This document shows, one piece after another, positions 54,770 to 64,000 of a stretch of DNA of 64,000 nt; position 1 is the stretch's first letter; every line of letters starts with the position of its first letter. Made by a program: the position numbers and the translations under genes. Source of the stretch: Sambucus nigra. Its lineage: Eukaryota; Streptophyta; Magnoliopsida; Dipsacales; Adoxaceae. Below the pieces are notes generated by a model. It saw only the letters and a list, made by a program, of their open reading frames with translations, was not told where the DNA came from and ran no database searches. The DNA is taken from positions 127,570,268-127,634,267 of the forward strand of contig OX422220.1 of NCBI GenBank assembly GCA_949130495.1, given 5' to 3'.

Positions 54770-55577
54770 ATGGATTGACACGAGCCACATGATAGAGAAG
54801 AGGGTGAGGCATCTTATGTTCCTAATAGTCAACAAGGATATAGACATATTGAAGTGGATGAACCAGAGGGGCAACAACAACCCATTGATGATGTGGGAAG
54901 AATATTACGTGCTATGGCACAATTAGTGGAACAAGCAAGAGGTGCAGCACATGGGGGAGATAGGGATAAATTTCATGAGAGGTTCATGAAGTTAAATCCA
55001 CTAGAATTTACTAGTACTACTGATCCATTAGTGGTAGAGGGGTGGATTAGAAAGATGGAAACAATATTCAAGGTGATGGAAGTGCGAGATGAACAAAAGG
55101 TTTTGTTAGCAACCTTTAGGTTAGAGGATGATGAAAAGTTATGGTGGGATTCAACAGAAAGGTTACTTACTACAATGTGGGGAGTGATGCCACTAAATCC
55201 TCCACAAACTACATGGGAGAGGTTTGTGAAGGTTTTCTTTGAAAAATATTTCCCAAGGCTTTATAGGAAAGAGAAAGAGGAAGAATTTATCACATTGAAA
55301 CAGGGGAACCGAACAGTAGCAGAGTATGAAGCTTTATTTATATCCTTATCTAGATTTGCACCTGACTTGGTGAGGATGGAAGAAAGTAAATGTGATAGGT
55401 TTCAAACTAGGCTGAGTGTAGATATAAAAAGCATGGTTGCTAATATGAAGATCACAGATTATGTGGACTTGGTGGATAGGGCCATGGTGTTAGAAAAGTC
55501 AATGAAAGAAATGCAAGATGAAATTCAAAGAAAGCTAAACACGGTGGTATAAAATCATATGGATGGGAGACGGGAAC
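54770..55577 (+). pseudogene. TekayA gag
   Basis: The natural start is probably ATG 54770, because the frame after it encodes HEPHDREEGEASYVPNSQQG before the open block. Codon 3 is TGA (54776-54778). The rest is open to a TAA at 55550. The capsid region reads FMKLNPLEFTSTTDPLVVEG, WIRKMETIFKVMEVRDEQK, TTWERFVKVFFEKYFPRLYR and NRTVAEYEALFISLSRFAPD, matching Retrotrans_gag of chromoviruses (P..F.G..DP..AE.WL..ME..F, W..F...F...YFP, TV..Y...F..L..FAP). The zinc knuckle would lie past the insertion. In-frame text resumes after the TAA (NHMDGRREL) up to the TekayB LTR. Confidence 0.85.
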
Positions 55578-56544
55578 TGTGACACCTCGACTAATTAAAT
55601 ACCGGGTAGCTACTCTTTTATTAAATCAATACAAAATGCCAAGTTGGTGTAGTTAATAGCATCACTGTCGAAAACATTTTTAATGATTACTAACCACCTA
55701 GTATTTAAAACGTGAGTTGTCAAATTTTAAATTAAATCTGATTAACATGCAATAAATGAAATATAGAAAAGTAACACAAACATTCACGATAAAGTCCAAC
55801 TATAATGAATCAACAAATAAAGATGAGTCTAGAGGAAATACTCCTCACAACAATCCCAATATGAATAGAAATAAAACAAGTCTGCATCCTGAATTAATTA
55901 CAAACCAAAGTCTGAATAACTGAAATATAAAATGAAATGTCTCTAAAAGAATTGGGCGACATGCCCTACAACTGATGAAATCTGAATATAGAGTCAAGGC
56001 AAATGAAGCGTCTACTAGAAAGTCCCTGTAACTTCCACAACAGCTACAGCTCGTCACCTGACTGGAAATACTATGCATGGTGTCCTTGTGGCTGGGCACC
56101 TAAAAATGGTTTTTACAAAAAGATAGATTTGAAAGCAAACGGGTCAGAGCCCGAATGTGGAGAGTATTTTAAAAACAGCAAGTGCTTTAATAACAATTAA
56201 AACAATGAATGCAAGATACATGTTAGGACGTGCTCTCACATGAAACACTCACCTCTCGTCTAACTGTGCACTCCTAACGTTCCTGTACCCATTCATGCGT
56301 TATTTATCTAACTAAACCATCCTAAGTTCTAACCCAACTACTCGATTCACAATATGAATTCCCAATATTATTACTTAAATAGATAGCTTTACTTGAACTC
56401 GGATTCCCAATTATTAGCATTATCGTTTACTGGAGGTTATCCCCTTATTTATCTTCTCAAAGAGTTACTATAAATGATTCTCATAAATAAACATCACAAT
56501 TCCTTTTCATTCAACCGTATATTATTCACATCATAAATATACAA

Positions 56545-56924
56545 TATAAGCACCCCGAGGCTAAGCTGTGGTGCACACATACTCTACTATCCATCCCGGT
56601 ACATCACGTACATAAGGATTACAAATTCCGAATCTCTCAGGAATTGTTAGAATAAGCACAACACACAAAAATGGTGGAGAACATAATTCAACATATCCAT
56701 GGGTCACGTACATACCTACGCTCCATAGTCAGCTGATAAGCACCCCGAGGCTAAGCTGCGGTGCACACATACTCTGCTATCCATCCCAGTACATCACGTA
56801 CATAAGGATTACAAATTCCGAATCTCTCAGGAATTGTTAGAATAAGCACAACACACAAAAATGGAGGCGAACATAATTCAACATATCCATGGGTCATGTA
56901 CATACATACGCTCCATAGTCAGCT
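56545..56924. repeat. 190-bp tandem duplication in TekayB LTR
   Basis: Two copies (about 56545-56734 and 56735-56924) begin ATAAGCACCCCGAGGCTAAG and end CTCCATAGTCAGCT. They differ at only a handful of bases. Confidence 0.92.
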
Positions 56925-57547
56925 AACTTAATAGCTCACAATTACGTCATTCCCTTGAACTATGTCCTCTAGGTACCAAACTAAATTCGGGCACACAAGG
57001 ATTAGAAGGCCCTAAGCGAACGTAAACCTCCCGTGATAGCAAGTATGGTAGGTATGTCATACACATAAGATCATATACTAAGCATGCACACATCTTAGAT
57101 ATCTCAATATTAATAAAGGTATTTTCTACATCCTTATACCATTATTCCAATTGTATACATTTTAAGCCTTCCGATAATTTATAATGTAGACTGTCGACAC
57201 ATCTCACGTCATAGATTCTTATACTTAAAACCTATCTCAAAGGGGTTATTAAGTTTCCTATTATTCCCACATATTACATCATTATTCTTAAGGTCCTTAA
57301 TTCTGCCCCAAACCTCAATTCATCAATTTATTCAAAATTACTCTTTTCACCCTAATATTATCTCACTCATCGAGCTTCATTAGCTTTTAGAATAATTCCT
57401 CAAATTAAATTCTAATTAAGGACCAAACTTTATAACCATACATACTGGTCTTCCTTAAGTCTAAGGATATTCATAAGGTCTCCAATAATATTTTCCAAGG
57501 ATTAACATCATTAAAATTTAACTAGGGGAAATTTTACCCTTTCTGGG

Positions 57548-57625
57548 AAGGTCGATCGATCGACCTTGAGCTTCGATCGATCGATGGTGGTCGATCGATC
57601 GACTGATGAATGTCGATTGATCGAA
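57548..57625. repeat. Cluster of TCGATCGATCGA palindromes
   Basis: AAGGTCGATCGATCGACCTT (57548-57567) is a perfect 20-bp palindrome. It is followed by TTCGATCGATCGATGG, GGTCGATCGATCGACTG and TGTCGATTGATCGAAC within 60 bp. All lie in the LTR. Confidence 0.9.
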
Positions 57626-58100
57626 CGCACCAGGTAGGCTACAGACTGCTTCGTTTTTCAGTTTTCAAATCATCTCCAAACACCATTAACATGCATGAAA
57701 TTCTAAGATAACGTTATAATATCATCATACAACCATCCTACAACACTGTTAATGTTCTAAAACCAATAATTCATCATTCAAGGGCTTTGTTTGGATCAAA
57801 ACTTTATCAAGAATTCCAGTTTTCTATTTCTTTCAAGAACATTAATAAACTTCTTCTAAAATCCGTTTTTAGATCATCAATGGTTAAAATTTTGAATTCA
57901 TAATTCATCCAGAATGTTTCTACATGCAATTCCTAACATAGTTCATAGTTTTAATCCTCAAATTCATGGGTCTAATCAATCTTTCAAGACAAATTTGATA
58001 ATTATCCTAAACATGGAAAAGCATAGCATTGAATCAATTATAATTAAACCACTTGCCTCTAATCTTTCTCTGAATTTTATGTTAAATCTTGAAGGCTGAG

Positions 58101-58160
58101 TTGTTCTCTCTCTCTCTCTCTCTCTCTCTCTGCAGAATTCTTTTCTCTCTCTCTCTTTAC
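58101..58160. repeat. CT microsatellite in TekayB LTR
   Basis: TTCTCTCTCTCTCTCTCT with a second run TTTTCTCTCTCTCTC, separated by GCAGAATT. In the element's own (minus) sense this is a GA tract. Confidence 0.9.
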
Positions 58161-58746
58161 AAGTTCTTCTCTAAGGATGATGACAATGGAGGTGGGGGTT
58201 GGTTTTTGGCAAGTTAGAACTATTTCTTAACTTCTCCCGTAGCCCATTAAGTCCCTTAGTGTAGTTAGTGGGTTTAGTGGATAGAGAATAAGTCAGATTT
58301 TTATTTCTAATTTTCGTGGGTTTTAATTCCCAAATTTTCGAAATTACCAAAATGCCCTTTTTAAGTTACCGGTATGGCCCAATAATGCCCCAGGACCCAA
58401 ACTTAACCCCCCGCTAGTGTTTTCTGAATATTTCGACCCTTTCGGACACGTTGGCGCACTCAAAACGACCATACGGTTAATAGAAATAAAATTCACTTTT
58501 TAATTAAATAATTACTTTCCTGACGCGACTGTCACACGCGTCTCAACAAAATTTCTCAAATTGTCGTATTTCAATCTCGCGACAATTTCAATAGTTTCAA
58601 TATTCGTATATTGCCATATATACACATTATAATCAAATACTAACTCACATCTCGTTAATATTTTATTCGGATTAATTCTCAATTAATTCACATTTAATTC
58701 AATTAATCCCATGAATAAATATCGATAAAAAATGCGGGGTATTACA

Positions 58747-58759
58747 TACTTCCCCCCTA
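58747..58759 (-). other. TekayB polypurine tract
   Basis: Minus-strand TAGGGGGGAAGTA abuts the 3' LTR (plus TACTTCCCCCCTA). Confidence 0.85.
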
Positions 58760-58788
58760 ATAACAGAATTTCGTCCCGAAATTCGGAA

Positions 58789-61700
58789 CTAAAAAGTACC
58801 TGGTAAAAACAATTCTGGATAACGTTCCCGCATCTCATCCTCGCGCTCCCATGTGGACTCCTCGACATTATGATATCGCCACTGAACACGCACTAACGGG
58901 ACTATCTTTGACCGCAGTTTCCTCTCACTTCGGTCCAAAATAGCAATCGGCCCCTCCTCGTAGGAGCTATCGGGCTGGAGATCGATGTCCTCTAAAGCAA
59001 TGTGAGAATGATCCAAATCATCTCTAAGATATTTCCTTAGTAAGGAAATATGAAACACATCATGAATCCGATGCAAATTCTCCGGTAACCCAAGTCTATA
59101 CGCAACATACCCAATCCGCTCGATGATAGGAAATGGTCCCACATATCTCGGTGCTAGCTTTCCCTTCTTCCCAAATCGCATAATCCCCTTCATAGGAGAT
59201 ACTCTGAGTAAAACCTGGTCCCCCATTTGGAACTCCCTGAAGAACCTCTTTGCATCAGCATAGCTCTTCTGCCGATCCTGAGCTACCCGAATGCGACTAT
59301 GTATCAATTCTATCCTTGCCGAAGTATCCTGAATTACTTCTGGCCCAAGTAGTTTGTTGTCCCCCACCTCTAACCAACATGCTGGGAAACGACAAGGTCT
59401 ACCGTACAACACCTCAAATGGAGCCATGCCAATGGTGAACTGGTAGGAGTTGTTGTAAGCAAACTCCACCAGTGGAAGATACTGCTCCCATCCACCCCCG
59501 AAATCAATGATGCACATACGTAACATGTCCTCCAACATCTGGTTTGTATGCTCGGTTTGCCCATCGGTCTGCGGGTGATATGCCGTACTCAACCGCAATT
59601 TCGTGCCCATGGCCTCCTGAAAACTCTCCCAAAATCGTGAAAAAAATATCTTGTCCCTGTCAGAAACGATATTTAGAGGCACACTGTAAAGTCTCACTAT
59701 CTCTGCAATAAAGAGCTGGGCATACTGTCCCGTTGTGTAGTCTGTCCTTACGGGTAGAAAATGAGCGACTTTTGTCAACCTGTCCACAATTACCCAAATT
59801 GAATCGTGACCTCTCTGTGACGTAGGCAACCCCGTGATAAAGTCTATGGAGATGCTCTCCCACATCCACATCGGGACCTCTAATGGCTGTAGAAGTCCTG
59901 CCGGTCTCTGATGGTCCACTTTTACCAGCTGACAAGTGGCTCATTTAGAAACAAACACGGCAATATCTCTATTCATTCCGCTCCACCAATACTGACGTCT
60001 CATGTCCTGGTACATTTTGTCCCCACCGGGATGTACCGCGAACCGTGAGCCGTGCGACTCTGCCATCACCTCGTGTCGCAATTCCTCCCCTTCCAGAACT
60101 ACCAGTCTCCCATTGAAGCGTAATCCCCCGTCTGGGCTAACGGTATAGGACTCGGCTCCCTTTGTTAATAATTGAACTATCTCCTCCTGACGGAACGAGT
60201 CATCTGCTTGTGCCTTTACCACTCTCGTGACAATCTGTGCTATAACAGTCATCACCGACATGAATGATCGGGCCACTACATCCTGGTGTCCGAACTCCTT
60301 CCACTTTGTCTTCCACACCCCTGCCAACTCATCTACTGGCCTATGGCTCAACACGTCTGCTACCACATTAGCCTTCCCCGGGTGATATTGGATATCAAAC
60401 TGATAGTCCTTCACAAACTCAAGCCACCTTCGCTGCCGCATATTCAGCTCCTTCTGCGTGAATAGGTACTGTAGGGACTTGTGGTCTGTGAACAATCAAA
60501 ACTTCTCCCCCAAAAGATAATGTCTCCAAATCCGAAGTGCAAATACCACTGCCGCTAACTCCAAGTCATGGGTAGGATAATTCTTCTCATGAGGCTTAAG
60601 CTTATGGGAAGCATAAGCTATGGACTGACTCTCCTGCTGCAGTACACCTCCAAGTCCTTGTAAGGACGCATCGGTGTAAATAAGATACTCAACTCCCGGT
60701 CTCGGCAGTGCTAACACAGGTGCTGAGGTTAACTTGTCCTTCAACTCATCGAATGCCAACTGACAGGCATCACTCCAAATGAACGGCACACCTTTACGAG
60801 TCAGATGTGTCATGGGACCCGCTATCTTGGAGAAACCCCGAATAAACCTCCTGTAGTATCCTGCTAAGCCCAAGAAACTACGGATCTCAGTCGGTGTCGT
60901 GGGTTGTCCCCACTCCCTCACCGCGGATACCTTCCCTGGATCAACAGATATCCCCCGGTCAGAAATAATATGCCCCAAAAGCTGAACCTCCTTCAGCCAA
61001 AACCTGCACTTCTCATACTTTACATACAGCTCGTTCTGACGTAGCGTCTGCAAAACCTGTCTCAAAGGCTCGGCGTGCTCCTCCTCTGTCTGGGAGTAAA
61101 CCAGAATATCATCAATGAAGACAATGATGAACTGATCTAGGAACTCTCTAAACACCCTATTCATCAAGTCCATAAACACGGCTGGAGCGTTGGTCAAACC
61201 AAAAGGCATAACCTGAAACTTATTGGAACCATATCTCGTTAAGAAAGCAGTCTTCGAGACGTCCTCCTCCCTGATACGCAACTGATGGTAACCAGATCGC
61301 AAATCAATCTTCGAGAAGAAATAAGCTCCTCTCAACTGGTCGAATAAGTCATCGATTCGGGGCAACGGATACTTATTCGGTATCGTGACCTTATTCAACT
61401 CCCGGTAATCCACACACAACCTCAACGATCCATCCCTCTTCTTAACGAACAACACATGGGCACCCCACGATGAAGTACTCCTCCGGATGAACCCCTGACC
61501 CAACAACTGCTCAATCTGATCCCGTAACTCTCTCATCTTAGCTGGAGCCATACGGTAATGTGCGCGGGCAATAGGCCGAGTGCCCGACGTCAAATCAATC
61601 ACGAAATCTATCTCTCTACTCAGAGGTAATCCAGGTATATCCTAAAATACATCGGCAAACTCTCGAGCAACCGGAATCGAATCAAGTGGTATCACCACTT

Positions 61701-63429
61701 CCTTAGAGGTCTCCTCCTCTATGTAGTACTAATTAGTGGATGATCCTCCCTCAGGAGGAGGCATCGCCACTAAAAACATCTCCTGCCCGGGAATGGCAAA
61801 GATAATACTCCTACTAAAACAGTCAATCATGGATCGGTACGCTACTAGCCAATCCATACCAATAATGGCATCATACTCGGTCATCTCTAACACTAACATA
61901 TCGGCGGGTAAAGTAAACCTCCCGATCTCTATACCCACACCTCTACACATAAGCGAAATCATGGAACCCCTACTCAACAGTGAGTCTACATAAGTAGCGG
62001 TCCTCTCTGCGGTGTCTAACAACCCAATGGTGCGTGCAAATCTCATAGCAATAAAATAGTGTGTAGCCCCCGTGTCAAATAAAATGTGCCCCAGAGTCCC
62101 CTGAATAGAGAACATACCCTCAATAGCTGGCGGATTCTGTGGGGCTGTGGCCTGCTGAAGCTGATACACTCTCCCATACTGAAGTTGTCCCTGCTGAACT
62201 GGGACCGCTGGAATAGGTGGTAATGCTGCCATCTGCGATGGTGCTGGGAGGGCGGCGGGAAACATAGGCCTCTGTGGCTCGTGTCGAGCACCCTGCTGCT
62301 GCTGTGGGGCCCTGCCCTTATCAGGACAATCCTAAAATTTGTGGCCAATCTTACCACAAATGAAACACTTCCCCTGGAAGTTTCCCCCTCACTGTCCCTG
62401 CTCCCCTCGGCCCTGGTGGCCGTTACCATTTCTGCCATGGCCTTGCTGGCCCTGGTGAAACTGCTGTTGTTGACCATTTTGACCCTGCTGGCCCTGATGG
62501 CCGTTATGACCCTGCTGGCAATTTCGGAATCCTCCCTGACTGTTCTTGAAACCCCCTGATCGGAATATCTTATGATCCCCGTGTTGGGAACCCTGATCAC
62601 TCTGCCTATACTGACCCTGAGTTGATTGTGCCCCGCTGGAACCATTTCCCCCCGTCCTGCCCTGATGGCTGGACTCTCCTGATCGCTTCCCCTCCGTCTA
62701 GTGAAAGTGGTGGTCCTGGAAATGGAGCAATGCACCGTTAACCACATCAAAATAAGTGGCCAACGAGAGGTTCCCCAATAAATGCCGACGGATCCTCCAA
62801 GTCAATCCATCTATGAATTTCTTAATCTTCTTCTCTTCCGTCGGTATCTCATCCGGTACAATGTTCAGCAAATTTGTGAATTCGTCCTCATACTCAGCCA
62901 CAGTCTTACCCTCCTGTCTAAGGCTCATCAACTTCCTCCTCATTTCCGTGTGAAAAGCTGACGGAAAATATTTGCGGTCGAACCACACCCAGAACTCCTG
63001 TATAGTGAGAGTATCTCTCTCCTCTGCGGTGGTAATAGACTCCCACCACTGCAATGCATCTCCCACTAGCTTGAAAGTAGATAGTATCTGCCTCTGAACA
63101 TCGGTGCACTCATACATCCTCAAGTGCCTCTGAATATTCTTCCTCCACTGACTAGATACCACAACATCGGAGCTACCTGTGAACTCCGGAGGGTGTGATT
63201 TCTGAAAAGCATCACGAACGCATTCCCAAGCAGACGGGAATGCATATGCCTGAACTGGCGCGACTATCGGAGCCTAGGGTGGTGCCTGTTGTACAACGGC
63301 GAGAGCGGCATTTACCGCTTGGGCTACAATGGCTGCAACCTCGGCGGCATTCATGGTGCCCTGTACCGGAGCTGGCTATGGCTCGGGTTGTGCATCCCTA
63401 GGAACTCGCTGCGCACGTCGTGAAGGCAT
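58789..63429 (-). pseudogene. TekayB gag-pol polyprotein, full length with nine in-frame stops
   Basis: One frame of 1547 codons runs from ATG 63429 (MPSRRAQRVPRDAQPEP) to the stop at 58789. Order: capsid (FWVWFDRKYFPSAF, KTVAEYEDEFTNLL, near 62830-63000), Gln/Gly-rich linker, zinc knuckle CFICGKIGHKF*DC (near 62340), protease FDTGATHYFI (near 62070), RT with VDYRELNK and [10 protein letters not shown] (near 61110), RNase [16 protein letters not shown]2C2 integrase (first Cys of SKCLTC is TGA), core with DFITGLP, SDRD and TDGQTEHTNQ (DDE acids kept), and a C-terminal chromodomain-like VQWRYHNVEESTWEREDEMR. Stops: 63376, 63274, 62698, 62389, 62332, 61729, 61642, 60496, 59941 (lowest base of each). 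There is no frameshift. Confidence 0.95.
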
Positions 63430-63443
63430 CTGAAATGAGAATA

Positions 63444-63471
63444 AAGTTTATAAGTTCGCAGTTATAAACTT
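63444..63471. repeat. Perfect hairpin in TekayB leader
   Basis: AAGTTTATAA (63444-63453) and TTATAAACTT (63462-63471) pair perfectly around the loop GTTCGCAG. It lies 15 bases upstream of the gag ATG (minus sense), so it would sit in the 5' leader RNA. Confidence 0.8.
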
Positions 63472-63598
63472 AAAATAGCTGAAGAGCGAAGCATACATAA
63501 AAGAATACAACAGTCCTAAAATATAGGGCTCTATATCAAAGAAAGCTCAGCGAAAATATAATAAGCCGTACAGATCCTAAAGGACACTAGAACCTGAT

Positions 63599-63610
63599 GC
63601 TCTGATACCA
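63599..63610 (-). other. TekayB primer binding site
   Basis: Minus-strand TGGTATCAGAGC is a perfect initiator-Met-tRNA site, two bases from the LTR. Confidence 0.95.
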
Positions 63611-63612
63611 CC

Positions 63613-64000
63613 TGTGACACCCCGATTAATTAAATACCGGGTAGCTACTCCTTCAATAAATCAATACAAAATGACAAGTTGGTCCAGTTAATAGCATCAC
63701 TGTCGAAAACATTTTTAATGATTACTAACCACCTAGTATTTAAAACGTGAGTTGTCAAATTTTAAATTAAATCTGATTAACATGCAATAAATGAAATATA
63801 GAAAAGTAACACAAACATTCACGATAAAGTCCAACTATAATGAATCAACAAATAAAGATGAGTCTAGAGGAAAAACTCCTCACAACAATCCCAATATGAA
63901 AAGAAATAAAACAAGTCTGCATCCTGAATTAATTATAAACCAAAGTCTGAATAACTGAAATATAAAATGAAATGTCTCTAAAAGAATTGGGCGACATTCC
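63613..64000 (-). repeat. TekayB 5' LTR (cut by window end)
   Basis: It begins (plus) TGTGACACCCCGATTAATTA and matches 55578 onward with about a dozen differences over the visible length. Confidence 0.93.

Larger units (their letters stand above)
52114..55577 (+). mobile_element. TekayA: chromovirus-like Ty3/gypsy element (5' part)
   Basis: The 5' LTR (52114-54603), Met-type PBS and gag are present. After 55577 it is interrupted by TekayB, and the rest lies beyond the window. It was inserted into the 168-bp satellite; the base run before it is CTAAT (possible target duplication). The lineage is inferred from gag and LTR form. Confidence 0.78.
55578..58746 (-). repeat. TekayB 3' LTR
   Basis: Plus-strand ends are TGTGACACC and GGTATTACA. 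It is 3169 bp long, usual for Tekay elements. It contains a 190-bp tandem duplication, a TCGATCGA cluster and a CT microsatellite. The first ~388 bp match 63613-64000. Confidence 0.92.
55578..64000 (-). mobile_element. TekayB: Tekay-like Ty3/gypsy chromovirus, cut by window end
   Basis: A 3' LTR (55578-58746), polypurine tract, one long gag-pol frame (58789-63429), Met-type PBS and the start of the 5' LTR (63613-64000) are present on the minus strand. In the roughly 388-bp overlap the LTRs differ at about a dozen positions by eye, so the insertion is fairly recent. It lies in TekayA just after the gag; the base run before it is GGAAC. The far LTR end and its duplication are outside the window. 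Confidence 0.93.

Noticed and set aside
58101..58160. CT tract as a promoter initiator
   Set aside because: A plain microsatellite; no start-site evidence can be read from the sequence.
60496..60498. In-frame stops in TekayB as programmed readthrough or recoding signals
   Set aside because: Nine stops spread over gag, knuckle, linker, pol and integrase, including one replacing a zinc-binding Cys, fit mutation better than regulated readthrough.
62281..62559. 92-codon plus-strand ORF rich in Leu/Ala/Thr
   Set aside because: It is the antisense shadow of the Gln/Gly-rich linker of TekayB gag; repetitive codons keep the opposite strand open.
1..64000. Endogenous pararetrovirus or other viral insertion
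   Set aside because: Every RT in the window belongs to a LINE, copia or gypsy element by gene order and motif. No movement-protein or viral coat text was seen.

Overview
This window looks like intergenic heterochromatin from a large plant nuclear genome, probably an angiosperm; the species cannot be told from the sequence. The reasons are plant-type LINE ORF1/ORF2 remains, SIRE-like Ty1/copia elements, Tat/Ogre-like and Tekay-like Ty3/gypsy elements, a CACTA-like DNA transposon carrying broken plant gene fragments, and a 168-bp satellite. I see no intact host gene, tRNA, rRNA or CRISPR array. All protein matches come from reading motifs, not from a search.

Layout. 1-649: AT-rich, nothing recognised. 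650-5270: decayed L1-type LINE (+). 5271-7261: unrecognised, with one possible spliced ORF. 7262-16050: copia element 'Copia1' (+) with both LTRs, PBS, gag, protease, broken integrase, RT and RNase H. 16051-46348: a four-part nest. The outer layer is an old Tat element, 'Tat1' (- strand; DUF7745-like antisense ORF at 16051-16956, pol at 18010-20397, remaining RT and gag at 40960-44290, PBS at 45776-45792). 'Copia2' (20403-40954, +, gag only) sits in its RT gene and is flanked by the duplicated target AAGTA. Copia2 is itself split by 'Tat2' (24069-38679, -), flanked by the duplicated target CTTGT. Tat2 carries gag, protease, RT, RNase H and integrase on the minus strand and a plant-mobile-domain (PMD) ORF on the opposite strand between pol and its 3' LTR.

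46349-50480: probable CACTA-type transposon with GCGACA/TGTCGC subterminal repeats, a transposase-associated tail, and exon fragments of two unrelated host genes, fibrillarin and an MRS2-type magnesium transporter (a Pack-type capture). 50655-52113: nine copies of a 168-bp satellite, cut on the right by the next element. 52114-55577: 5' LTR, PBS and gag of a chromovirus-like gypsy element, 'TekayA' (+). 55578 to window end: a second Tekay-like element, 'TekayB' (-), inserted just after the TekayA gag. Its 4.6-kb gag-pol frame is full length with no frameshift but has nine in-frame stop codons (six TAG, three TGA).

Nothing here works as an operon or pathway. The genes are transposon replication modules, and most are dead. 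The most notable points are the exactly resolved nest, the antisense PMD/DUF7745 ORFs in both Tat elements, the two-gene capture, the satellite array, and the nonsense-only decay of TekayB.
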